From Puniceibacterium sp. (GTDB lineage Bacteria > Pseudomonadota > Alphaproteobacteria > Rhodobacterales > Rhodobacteraceae): 50,677 nucleotides of DNA. Under the pieces are notes generated by a model. The model was not told where the DNA came from, did no database searches, and worked only from the letters and a program-made list of their open reading frames with translations. Shown here piece after piece: positions 1 to 8,110 of the stretch (its first letter is position 1; each line of letters begins with the position of its first letter). Position numbers and translations under genes: made by a program. The DNA lies in assembly GCA_024636635.1 (NCBI GenBank), contig JAGXGV010000053.1, positions 1 to 50,677 of the forward strand, written 5' to 3'.

Positions 1-19
1 AGATGTGTATAAGAGACAG
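1..19 (+). other. Nextera/Tn5 mosaic-end adapter remnant
   Basis: The first 19 bases, AGATGTGTATAAGAGACAG, are identical to the Tn5 mosaic end used in Nextera libraries. They put a stop codon (TAA at 10-12) into a reading frame that is otherwise open from base 22. This is most likely untrimmed adapter at a contig end and not genomic sequence. Confidence 0.93.
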
Positions 20-21
20 GC

Positions 22-3000
22 ACCTTTGAACGCGCCATCGGCGGCATCGTCGGCAGCAGCCGCGGCACGGTAACGGACGTGACCGCCACGGGAAATATCG
101 GGGTCAGTGGCACGGGGATCACCCGGGTCGGCGGCGCCGTCGGGCAGGCTGGCGGGGACGGCGTGACCGCGGCCACGGCGGACATCGACATCGCCATGAC
201 GCTGCCCGGACGTGATCCTGTGTCTGTCGGCGGGTTGATCGGCTACAATCAGGACGCGGTATCAGAGTCGACCGCCTCTGGCGCCATCCGAGTGGACACC
301 GACGGAACGCCTGTTGTCGGCGGGTTGATCGGCGTGTCGGACAACACCGTCGGGCGGGCGTCGGTCAGCGATGTGTCGGCAAGTGGTGCCATTACTGTCG
401 AAACGACGGCGTTCAGCTCCGACGGGCAGCCGGGGCGGGTGGGCGGTCTGATCGGTCAGAACGATTCGCCCGTGACCCAGGGCTTTGCCACCGGCAGCGT
501 TGCGGTCACCAGCAACGGCGCGGCAATGGAGGTCGGCGGCTTTGTCGGAGCGCAGCTTCTGGTCACCGATTCCATCGCAAGCGTTGGCGCGATCACGCAA
601 TCGGGCGCCAGCGGGCCGGTAAACCTGCTGGCCCCGACGGGCGAAGAGATGCGGCTGGGCGGCTTTGCCGGGTTCACCGAAGGCTTGATCTTCGATGCCT
701 TTTCCGAAGGCCCGGTGGTGTTCACCGAGACCGGCGCGGACAGCGTGGGTTTCGCCAGCGACATGTTCATTGGCGGCTTTGCCGGGCGCAACGAAGGCGA
801 TATGGCGCGTACCGCGGCCCGTGGCGGGGTCGTTGGAACGGCAGATCTCATACGGATGGTGATGGGCGGCCATACCGGCGGCAATCTGGACAGCAGCATC
901 AATGACAGCTATGCCGCCGGGGCGCAGGTCAGCGGAAGCTCTGACAGCCAACAGGTGCTGGGTGGCTTTGTCGGCGCCACCTCGGGCGGCGAAATCGGAC
1001 AGGTCTTTGCCATACCCGAGATCCTTTCGGAGGGCGCAGGAGAGGCCATCACCGGCGGTCTGATCGGCGTGAACGGCGATCGTGCCGCCGAAACGCTGGT
1101 ACCGACCACGACGGTCACTGGCGGCTTCTGGGATCTGGACCGGACGGGGCAGGCGGACAGCGGCTTTGCCGCTTACGGCACCGGTCTGGCCACAGCGATC
1201 CTGCGCGATACCGACGCCTTCCTTGCGGTGGCGCGGATCGAAGGCTGGGATTTTGCGACCGTCTGGGCGCCCGGCGACAGCGCCAATGACCCGGCTCTTT
1301 ATTCCATCGATCCGGTGGTGTTTGCCGAACCCGATCCGGTCACGCTGGTCTATGGCACCGCCGAGTCGATAACTGTGACCGGCACGGTGTTCGGTGGGCC
1401 TGATCTGTATGTCTTTGGTCCCGAAGGCGATTCGCTTGTCACGTCGGGTGCCTTTGATGCGCCGGTGTTTTCCGCCGTCACGGTGGGCACGCAGCGCGTG
1501 AGCGTGACACCGGGGCCGCTGACCAGCGATCTGGGACAAGGCTACCGCAGCGTTGCCGCAAGCGCCGCGGCCGAGATTACCCCGGCACCGCTGCTGGTGA
1601 CGCCGGACGACCAGAGCAAGGTCTACGGCACGGCGTTCACTTTTGACGGGACCGAATTCACAACGTCTGAACTGTTCTATGCCGACGAGGTGACCGGCGT
1701 GGCGCTGACCAGCGCGGGGGCTGTCGAGACGGCGGATGTGGCCGGTGCGCCCTATGCCATCACCGGCAGCGATGCCGTCGGCACCGGGCTTGAGAACTAC
1801 GATGTGACATTCGCCGAGGGGGTCCTGAGTGTCACGCCGCTGCTGCGGACCGTGACCATCGACGACCAGAGCAAGGTCTACGGCACGGCGTTCACCTTTG
1901 ACGGCACAGAGTTCACCGCGCCGGATCTGCTGTTCGACGACGCCCTCACGCGGATGGACCTGTCCAGCGCCGGGGCGGTGGATACGGCGGGTGTGGCCGG
2001 TGCGCCCTATGCCATCACCGGCACGGTGGCCGAGGGGGTCGGGATCGGTAACTACGCTCTGGTAATCGACGACGGGTCGATGGATGTGACGCCCGCGCCG
2101 CTTCTGGTGACGCCGGACGATCAGAGCAAGACCTATGGCGAACTGTTCACCTTTGACGGCACCGAGTTCGTCGCGACGGGCCTGCTGTTTTCGGATGCGG
2201 TCAGCAGTCTGACGCTGACCAGTGCGGGGGCGGTGAACACGGCGGATGTGGCCGGTGCGCCCTATGCCATCACCGGCAGCGATGCCGTCGGCACCGGGCT
2301 TGAGAACTACGATGTGTCGTTTGCCGAGGGGGCCTTGAGCGTCACAACGGCACCACTGACGATCACGCCGCAGAACCAGAGCAAGCTGTTCGGGGAGCTG
2401 TTCACCTTCGACGGTACGGAATTCACCGCGACGGGCCTGTTGCTGTCGGATGTGGTCAGCAGTCTGACGCTGACCAGCGCGGGCGCGGAAGAGGGGGCCG
2501 CGCCCGACGGCTCACCCTATGCGATTTCCGGCAGTGCGCCGGTCGGCACCGGGCTTGGGAACTACGATATCACGCTGGGGACCGGGAACCTGGTCGTGGA
2601 GGGACAGGCGCAGAGTGACGCCGTGCCGCTGACCCGGTCGATCGAGAGCCTGCCGCCCAATGCGACCGACGACATCCGCATCGGCTTTGGTTCCGGCGGC
2701 GCGGCGGTGGACGGTGCCCGCGAGGTTCTGGTGCTGGTGCAGACCTTAGCGGCCACGCTTGAGATCGCGGCGGATGCCTGCGCGCAGAACCTTGCCGATG
2801 CGGACCGCTATCTGGCGTGTCTGTCTGACGCTCTGGAAGCCTTTGCCGACGAGCTGGACGCGATTTCGACCGACCTGCCGCCGGGGATGGAGAATGTGGC
2901 GCAGATCGTGCGGACCGCGCGGGCGCAAACCGATCAGGCGCGGGCGCGGGCGACCTCGCGGTTGGCAGGGGCTACTTCTGAGGCCGAACGGGACGAGATC

Positions 3001-3186
3001 CGCCGCGATGCGCTGAACGAGGCGCGGGCGGCGATCGGCACCGCGTCGGCCGAGATCCGCAAGGCGATCGACTTTGCCCGTGCCGACGATCCGGAACTGG
3101 CGGCGCTGCAATCTGCGACGGTGACCACAGTGGCGGCCGCGGTGGACAGCGTCGGGATCAAACTGTCCCGCGCGGTAGGGCTGTGA
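22..3186 (+). CDS. Secreted GLUG/MBG-repeat adhesin-like protein, 5' truncated
   Basis: This is the 3' part of a large surface or secreted protein; its true start lies beyond the contig end, and the frame is open straight after the adapter. The first 350 or so residues are Gly-rich repeats of the GLUG type, with recurring V-G-G-L-I-G and I-G-G-F-A-G blocks, as in filamentous-haemagglutinin-type exoproteins. About four repeats of some 85 residues follow (bases 1580-2592). Each begins near D-Q-S-K-x-Y/F-G and continues F-T-F-D-G-T-E-F, which matches MBG (mucin-binding-type) domains. The last 200 residues are helical and Ala-rich with no recognised domain. The stop is 7 bases before the caspase-like gene, so the two are probably co-transcribed. 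An adhesive role is inferred from the repeat families. Confidence 0.8.
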   Translation, partial: TFERAIGGIVGSSRGTVTDVTATGNIGVSGTGITRVGGAVGQAGGDGVTAATADIDIAMTLPGRDPVSVGGLIGYNQDAVSESTASGAIRVDTDGTPVVGGLIGVSDNTVGRASVSDVSASGAITVETTAFSSDGQPGRVGGLIGQNDSPVTQGFATGSVAVTSNGAAMEVGGFVGAQLLVTDSIASVGAITQSGASGPVNLLAPTGEEMRLGGFAGFTEGLIFDAFSEGPVVFTETGADSVGFASDMFIGGFAGRNEGDMARTAARGGVVGTADLIRMVMGGHTGGNLDSSINDSYAAGAQVSGSSDSQQVLGGFVGATSGGEIGQVFAIPEILSEGAGEAITGGLIGVNGDRAAETLVPTTTVTGGFWDLDRTGQADSGFAAYGTGLATAILRDTDAFLAVARIEGWDFATVWAPGDSANDPALYSIDPVVFAEPDPVTLVYGTAESITVTGTVFGGPDLYVFGPEGDSLVTSGAFDAPVFSAVTVGTQRVSVTPGPLTSDLGQGYRSVAASAAAEITPAPLLVTPDDQSKVYGTAFTFDGTEFTTSELFYADEVTGVALTSAGAVETADVAGAPYAITGSDAVGTGLENYDVTFAEGVLSVTPLLRTVTIDDQSKVYGTAFTFDGTEFTAPDLLFDDALTRMDLSSAGAVDTAGVAGAPYAITGTVAEGVGIGNYALVIDDGSMDVTPAPLLVTPDDQSKTYGELFTFDGTEFVATGLLFSDAVSSLTLTSAGAVNTADVAGAPYAITGSDAVGTGLENYDVSFAEGALSVTTAPLTITPQNQSKLFGELFTFDGTEFTATGLLLSDVVSSLTLTSAGAEEGAAPDGSPYAISGSAPVGTGLGNYDITLGTGNLVVEGQAQSDAVPLTRSIESLPPNATDDIRIGFGSGGAAVDGAREVLVLVQTLAATLEIAADACAQNLADADRYLACLSDALEAFADELDAISTDLPPGMENVAQIVRTARAQTDQARARATSRLAGATSEAERDEIRRDALNEARAAIGTASAEIRKAIDFARADDPELAALQSATVTTVAAAVDSVGIKLSRAVGL

Positions 3187-3193
3187 CGGGGAG

Positions 3194-5107
3194 ATGAGAC
3201 AGGTGTCGCGCGTTCTGATCCTGTGTCTGTCGGTCCTGTTCGCGGGCGGGCAGGCGGGGGCAGAGGAGCGCGTGGCACTGGTGATCGGCAATTCCGACTA
3301 CCGGCAGTTCAGCACGCTGGAGAATCCGCGAAACGATGCGCTGGATGTGTCGGTCGCGCTGCGCGGGCTGGGGTTCGATGTGTTGCTTGAGGTGGATGTC
3401 ACCAAGGCGCGGCTTGACGGAGTGATCGAGCGCTTCGCCAAAGCGGCCGAGGGCGCCGATGCGGTGCTGTTCTTCTATGCCGGGCACGGGTTTCAGGCAG
3501 AGGGGCGCAATTACCTGATCCCGGCGGATGCCGAGATCCGAAGCGCTGCGGATGTGATGACGCAGACCGCCGCTCTTGACCTTGTGCTGGGCGCGATGGC
3601 GCGGTCGGACGGGGTAAAGCTGGTGTTTCTGGACGCCTGCCGGGACAATCCGTTCGGCGCGACGCTGGAGCAGGAGGCGCGGCTGGGCAAGGGTCTGGCG
3701 CGGGTCGGGACAGAGGCGGATTTCCTGTTCGCCTATGCGACGCAGCCTGACAACGTGGCCTATGACGGCACCGGGCGAAACAGCTTTTTCACCGATGCGC
3801 TGCTGCATCACATTTATACCCCGGGGCAGGACATCCAGCAGATGATGATCGGCGTGCGGCGCGATGTGCTGGCCGCGACGGGGGGCAAGCAGATCCCGTG
3901 GGAGAATTCCTCGCTCACCCGGCAGTTCCGGTTCGACGACGGGCCGCAGTCGATTTCCGAGGAAAGCATGTTGTACCAGCTGGCGGTCAAGGCGGGTGAT
4001 CCGCAACTGCTGTCGCTTTATGTGGATCGCTATCCGGCAGGGTCACATGTGCAAGAGGCGGTTGCGTTCCTGGAAACCGGGGGCGGCACGCGGGCGCTGA
4101 CCCCGACCGAGGATGCGGACCGGCTGTGGGAATTGGCGCGGCGCAGCCGGATGCGCCCGCTGGTCGAGGTGTTCCTGGAACGCTATCCGTCCAACGCGAA
4201 GGCAGACGAGGCGCGGCGGCTGCTGGCCTCGATCCCGCGCCCCGAAGATGCGCTGCCCGGAACGATCTGTCAGCGGCTCGCCACCCATCCGCGCGACGCC
4301 ACGGGGGAAAACCCCGGCGTGCCGTTCGACCGGTTGCAGGGCAACGCGCTGAACGCGATCCGGGCGTGCAGCGCGGCGGCGGCGCGGTCGCCCGAGTTGC
4401 CTCATTACGTCGCGCTTCTGGCGCGGGCGACGGCGGCGGCGGGCGATCTGGCGCAGGCGGTGCGGCTGTACCGCGATGCGGCGGCGCGGGGCGATCTGCG
4501 CGCCATGGTCAGCCTTGCCCAGTTGTACGAGACCGGCACCGGGGTCGATCCCGATCCGCAGGAGGCCATCACGCTTTATCGTCGGGCGGCGGAGGGGGGC
4601 AGCCACGATGCGATGATCAATCTGGCGATTTCCATGCTTGAATCCGGCGGTGCCGACAGCGCCGAGGCAATTACACTGCTCAAGCGGGCGGCGTCCAAAG
4701 GGTCGGCCAAGGCGCGCTACAATCTTGGGGTGCTGGCGCAGGACGGGCAGGTAGACGATCCTGCGGCTGCGCTTGAGTATTTTACCGAAGCGGCGCATGA
4801 CGGCGCGCCCGAAGGGTACCTTGCCGCGGCGATCCTGCTGGACGAAGGCAGGGGGGTGCCGCGCGATCCGGGCCGGGCCGCCAACATGCTGCTGCGTGGC
4901 GCCGCCGAGGACCGGGGCGAAGTGGTGCAGCAACTGACCACAGCCGCCGGGCAGTGGTCGCGCGAGACGATCACCGAAACGCAGGAACGGCTGAAGGCGG
5001 CGGGCTATTATACCTCCATGGTGGACGGTCTGCCCGGGCAGAACTTTTCCACGGCGCTGGCGCAATGGCGCATTGGCGGATTTGTGGCGCAGGTTCTGGT
5101 GAACTGA
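3194..5107 (+). CDS. Secreted caspase-like (peptidase C14) protein with Sel1 repeats
   Basis: A 637-residue protein with an N-terminal signal peptide ending near A-G-A at residues 21-23. Residues 25-250 form a caspase-fold peptidase: the catalytic His98 is in Y-A-G-H-G-F and Cys149 in D-A-C-R-D-N-P-F, so the dyad is intact. Several Sel1/TPR-like repeats lie at about residues 410-590 (A-x-L-Y-E-x-G-x-G-V, A-x-x-L-Y-R-R-A-A). The last 45 residues resemble a peptidoglycan-binding module (T-Q-E-R-L-K-A-A-G-Y-Y). The ATG sits directly against a GGGGAG sequence (3188-3193), so a GTG at 3203, nine bases beyond it, may be the true start; both leave a signal peptide. Substrate unknown; it follows the MBG protein gene closely and may process or partner it. 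Confidence 0.85.
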   Translation: MRQVSRVLILCLSVLFAGGQAGAEERVALVIGNSDYRQFSTLENPRNDALDVSVALRGLGFDVLLEVDVTKARLDGVIERFAKAAEGADAVLFFYAGHGFQAEGRNYLIPADAEIRSAADVMTQTAALDLVLGAMARSDGVKLVFLDACRDNPFGATLEQEARLGKGLARVGTEADFLFAYATQPDNVAYDGTGRNSFFTDALLHHIYTPGQDIQQMMIGVRRDVLAATGGKQIPWENSSLTRQFRFDDGPQSISEESMLYQLAVKAGDPQLLSLYVDRYPAGSHVQEAVAFLETGGGTRALTPTEDADRLWELARRSRMRPLVEVFLERYPSNAKADEARRLLASIPRPEDALPGTICQRLATHPRDATGENPGVPFDRLQGNALNAIRACSAAAARSPELPHYVALLARATAAAGDLAQAVRLYRDAAARGDLRAMVSLAQLYETGTGVDPDPQEAITLYRRAAEGGSHDAMINLAISMLESGGADSAEAITLLKRAASKGSAKARYNLGVLAQDGQVDDPAAALEYFTEAAHDGAPEGYLAAAILLDEGRGVPRDPGRAANMLLRGAAEDRGEVVQQLTTAAGQWSRETITETQERLKAAGYYTSMVDGLPGQNFSTALAQWRIGGFVAQVLVN

Positions 5108-5299
5108 GCGCGGTTTGGGCACGCAAAGATCGCTGGATCTTATCGCTGGGTATGTAAAAGTCGCATAAATATGATTATGTTGTATAGAAAACTTCTATCG
5201 TGCTTTCTCAACCCTGAGTCAAGCCGTCAGACTGAGGTGGGGTTTGCATTTGAACATGTGTTTATAGTGCCGGTCAAACGCGAAACGCTCTGACTGTGG

Positions 5300-5519
5300 G
5301 CGGATCACCGTCAATTGCGTCGCCCCGGGCGCGGTCGAAACACCCATGCTTGCGGCCCACCCGCCTGAGCGCAAGGCGGCAATGTCCGCGTCGACCCCGC
5401 TGAAACGCATGGGCCAGCCTTCCGAAATCGCCGCCGCCGTCGCCTACCTGCTGCACGCGGATGCCGCGTTCACCACCGGTGCGGTGCTTGCGGTGAATGG
5501 CGGCCTGCGCATGGACTGA
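5300..5519 (+). pseudogene. 3' fragment of a short-chain dehydrogenase/reductase gene
   Basis: Reading in frame to the TGA at 5517-5519 gives about 73 residues typical of an SDR C-terminal third: I-T-V-N-C-V-A-P-G-A-V-E-T-P-M, then P-L-K-R-M-G-Q-P-S-E-I-A, then a closing L-A-V-N-G-G-L. The Rossmann NAD(P) site and the catalytic Tyr-Lys region are missing, and the frame hits a stop shortly upstream. The homology starts abruptly near 5300, so an insertion or deletion removed the front of the gene. The rest of the 555-base gap (5108-5662) shows no gene; its left part (5130-5280) is unusually AT-rich. Confidence 0.8.
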
Positions 5520-5662
5520 CGGCAAATGGATCCGCACCCAAACTGTCCGCATGGCCTTTCCCCGCTGAATATTGACGCGCCCGCCGCCAGCGTCCCGTGA
5601 TGCGGCAAAAGGAAACGGGCGCCGCAATTTGCAGGGAATTGTGCGAAAAGAGGCGGCGCCGA

Positions 5663-6319
5663 TCAACTTAGCGCTTGGAACTCCACCCGGCGGTTCTCTT
5701 CTGAGCGCGGATCGTTCGCGTTGTAGGGGAAACGCTCGCCCATGCCCACGGTTTCAAGCCGGGAAGGATCGACGCCGCAGTCTTCTGTCAGATGGCGGGC
5801 AACCTCGCGCGCGCGCAGCACCGAAAGACGTTCGTTGTAATCTTCGGGCCCGGACGTGTCGGTGTGGCCGACGATGCGGATCACGTTGATGTCGCTTTGC
5901 TCAAGCACCTGGCACATGGCCGAAAGCTTGGGTTTCTCGTCCGCCGAAAGGGCGGCGGAATCAAAACCAAAGCTGATGTGCAGGTTGACCTGTAATTCCG
6001 GGTCAAGCTGGCCGAACACCAAAGGCTGCCCGCCGTTCGCGGCCGCCTGGATCGGCTGGTTGGGGTCGGTGGGCGCGGTTTCACCCTCTGCCCGGACCGA
6101 TACAGACTCGGTCGCCGGTACGGCGGTCACATCCTCGACCGTAACCAGTTTGAGACCGCGCGTCGCACCCAGGCCGTTGGCTTCAACCTCGCTGAACGCC
6201 TGTTTCTGCCGTTCGAACCGCTGGACAAGTTCTTCGACCGAAAGCCCATCCTGGGCGCTGGCGGGCAAGGCAGCACACAGGCCGGACAGCATGAGGGCGA
6301 TAGGCAGGGCATGACGCAT
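5663..6319 (-). CDS. OmpA-family outer-membrane/peptidoglycan-associated protein
   Basis: A 218-residue periplasmic protein. The start at 6319 is chosen because it has an AAGGTGA ribosome site and opens a clean signal peptide ending near P-A-S-A; an upstream ATG in frame would add 13 unlikely residues. Residues about 110-218 are an OmpA C-terminal domain with the peptidoglycan-binding signature V-G-H-T-D-T-S-G, N-E-x-L-S-x-x-R-A, and final E-N-R-R-V-E-F. No beta-barrel precedes it; the middle is a short low-complexity linker. It is divergent from the phosphatase operon, with about 150 bases between the starts. A cell-wall anchoring role at the T6SS locus is inferred from position only. Confidence 0.85.
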   Translation of the reverse strand: MRHALPIALMLSGLCAALPASAQDGLSVEELVQRFERQKQAFSEVEANGLGATRGLKLVTVEDVTAVPATESVSVRAEGETAPTDPNQPIQAAANGGQPLVFGQLDPELQVNLHISFGFDSAALSADEKPKLSAMCQVLEQSDINVIRIVGHTDTSGPEDYNERLSVLRAREVARHLTEDCGVDPSRLETVGMGERFPYNANDPRSEENRRVEFQALS

Positions 6320-6358
6320 GGCGGTCACCTTGATCAAAAAAAGGTTTGTTGCGAACAC

Positions 6359-6385
6359 TACCTAAGGTATCATCAAACCAGTTTG
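6359..6385. promoter_or_regulatory. Two adjacent inverted repeats in a divergent promoter region
   Basis: TACCT-A-AGGTA (6359-6369) and CAAAC-CA-GTTTG (6374-6385) are both perfect inverted repeats, four bases apart, between the divergent OmpA-family and phosphatase genes. Their spacing and position suit an operator for a dimeric regulator, but no known operator is recognised. Confidence 0.35.
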
Positions 6386-6469
6386 AAAACATCCCTTTTC
6401 AGAGTGAACGCATGGCCGATCCGATCACAGTTCACCGCTTTTGGCCCGGTTCGGCCTGAGCAGGGCGAC

Positions 6470-7228
6470 ATGACAGCCCCGATCACCCGCGTCCCGCCGA
6501 TCCGGCCCCTTTCGCCCCCGTCGTTTCATGGCGCGGGCCTGACCCATGCGGGCTTTGTGCGCGAACGCAACGAAGATTCGATCCTCACCGACCCGTCCGG
6601 CGCGCTTTGGGCGGTGGCGGACGGCATGGGCGGCTACGGACACGGCGATGTCGCGTCGGACATCGTGATCGACCGGCTGTCGCAGGTGGCAGAGGACGGG
6701 TCGGCGGGGCAGTCCCTGCGCGCCCGGCTGGGCGAGGCGAACCGCGCGATCCTTACCAAAGTGCGTGAACCGGGAATGAACCAGATGGGATCGACCGTGG
6801 TGGCCGCGCTGATCCAGAATTCGGTCGCCACCATCGCCTGGGCCGGGGATTGCCGCGCCTATCTCATGCGCGGCGGTGCGTTGCGCCTCCTGACGCGCGA
6901 TCACACGGTGGTGCAGGAAATGGTGGAACAGGGCCTGCTGCGCGACGGCGACCGCGAACGCCACCCCGAAAGCCATGTGGTCACCCGCGCCATCGGATTC
7001 GAGCCGGATGTCCAGATCGACACGGTGGTGGTGCCGCTGGTGCCGGGCGACCGGTTGATGCTGTGCAGCGACGGGCTGACCGCCTGCCTGTCGGAACAGG
7101 ACATCGCCGGGCACATGCGGCTGGCGGCCTCGCCGCAGGATCTTTGTACCGCGCTTGTGGTCGCCTCGCTGGACGGCGGCGCGCCCGACAACGTGTCGGT
7201 CGTTTCCGTCTACGCGGCCGGGGGTTAG
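6470..7228 (+). CDS. pppA: PP2C-type serine/threonine phosphatase of the T6SS
   Basis: A 252-residue protein phosphatase (PppA/Stp family) that in T6SS loci reverses threonine phosphorylation of the FHA protein and turns the machine off. The metal-binding motifs are visible: R-E-R-N-E-D (residues 31-36), D-G-M-G-G (51-55), G-D-C-R-A-Y, S-D-G-L-T and P-D-N-V-S-V near the end. The reading frame continues upstream to 6311, but the ATG at 6470 is the only start that fits the usual N-terminus. It is the first gene of a plus-strand operon, with the M15 gene starting 3 bases after its stop. The matching kinase PpkA is not in the window. Confidence 0.88.
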   Translation: MTAPITRVPPIRPLSPPSFHGAGLTHAGFVRERNEDSILTDPSGALWAVADGMGGYGHGDVASDIVIDRLSQVAEDGSAGQSLRARLGEANRAILTKVREPGMNQMGSTVVAALIQNSVATIAWAGDCRAYLMRGGALRLLTRDHTVVQEMVEQGLLRDGDRERHPESHVVTRAIGFEPDVQIDTVVVPLVPGDRLMLCSDGLTACLSEQDIAGHMRLAASPQDLCTALVVASLDGGAPDNVSVVSVYAAGG

Positions 7229-7231
7229 GCC

Positions 7232-8107
7232 ATGCGCGACGGTGCGGTGATCGGGCCCATCATCGTCGCCATCGGCCTTGTGGTGGCGGCAATTTCCCTT
7301 GCGGTGGTGGGCGCGCTGCTGGAAACTGCGGACGGCAGTACCGAACTGCGCCTGAGCCGGGCCGAGGCCGAGGCGGCGCAGCTGCGCAGCCAGATCGATT
7401 CGCTGCGCACCGAACTGCGCGACACGCAGGCCGAACTCAAGTCGCTGGCCGAAGATGTGGCGCTTGGCGCGGCCGCAGCGCCCTATGCCCCGCCCGGCGG
7501 CGATCTGGCCGTCTCGGCGCCGGTGATCCTGGGCCAGGACGAAGGCGAAGAGCTGGTCGGCACCGAAGAGATGACCGAGGTGATGGATCTTGCGAAAGAG
7601 CGGTTCAACACCGGAATCACGCAGCCGCGCAATTCCGTGATGCTCGACATCCTGGGCCCGCCCCGGGACGGCAAGACCGTCGATTGCAGCGGCGTGACTC
7701 AGCCGCGGCTCAAGGCGCTACTGGAAACCCGGCAGGTGGGTCCGATCCGGGTCACCATGCTGAAACCCGCGCTCGATTCACTGGAACGGATCATGGCAAG
7801 GCTGAAGTTGGACGAACCCGACATCCATGATGCGCTTGGCACTGCCGGTGCGCTTTGTGCGCGGCTCATCCGGGGGTCAAGTGCGTCCTGGTCGAACCAT
7901 TCCTGGGGCACCGCGATCGATGTCAAGCTGCAGGGGCGGCTGGACGGCTTTGGCGATGGCGGCACGCAGTTCGGGCTGCTGTTGCTGGCGGAACTGTTCA
8001 ATGAAGAAGGCTGGTACTGGGGCGCCACCTACAACCGCGAGGATTCGATGCATTTTGAGGTTGGCGTGGAAACCCTGCGCAAGTGGCAGGCCGAAGGTCT
8101 CTTGTGA
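7232..8107 (+). CDS. Membrane-anchored M15-family peptidoglycan peptidase
   Basis: A 291-residue inner-membrane protein with one N-terminal transmembrane helix (residues about 7-30), a coiled coil (about 37-78) and a periplasmic M15/VanY-type domain (about 130-285). The zinc ligands can be read as His223 and Asp230 in S-N-H-S-W-G-T-A-I-D and His274 in S-M-H-F-E. Enzymes of this family cut peptide stems of peptidoglycan. It lies between the phosphatase and the TssM-like hybrid, with 3-base gaps on both sides. In Acinetobacter the T6SS peptidase TagX has a similar role, opening the wall for machine assembly; that this protein does the same is inference. An effector is less likely because it is membrane-anchored. 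Confidence 0.82.
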   Translation: MRDGAVIGPIIVAIGLVVAAISLAVVGALLETADGSTELRLSRAEAEAAQLRSQIDSLRTELRDTQAELKSLAEDVALGAAAAPYAPPGGDLAVSAPVILGQDEGEELVGTEEMTEVMDLAKERFNTGITQPRNSVMLDILGPPRDGKTVDCSGVTQPRLKALLETRQVGPIRVTMLKPALDSLERIMARLKLDEPDIHDALGTAGALCARLIRGSSASWSNHSWGTAIDVKLQGRLDGFGDGGTQFGLLLLAELFNEEGWYWGATYNREDSMHFEVGVETLRKWQAEGLL

Positions 8108-8110
8108 CGC

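Noticed and set aside
262..1539. A 425-codon reading frame on the minus strand inside the MBG gene
   Set aside because: It mirrors the codon pattern of the real gene in a GC-rich genome, has no ribosome site, signal or recognisable domain.
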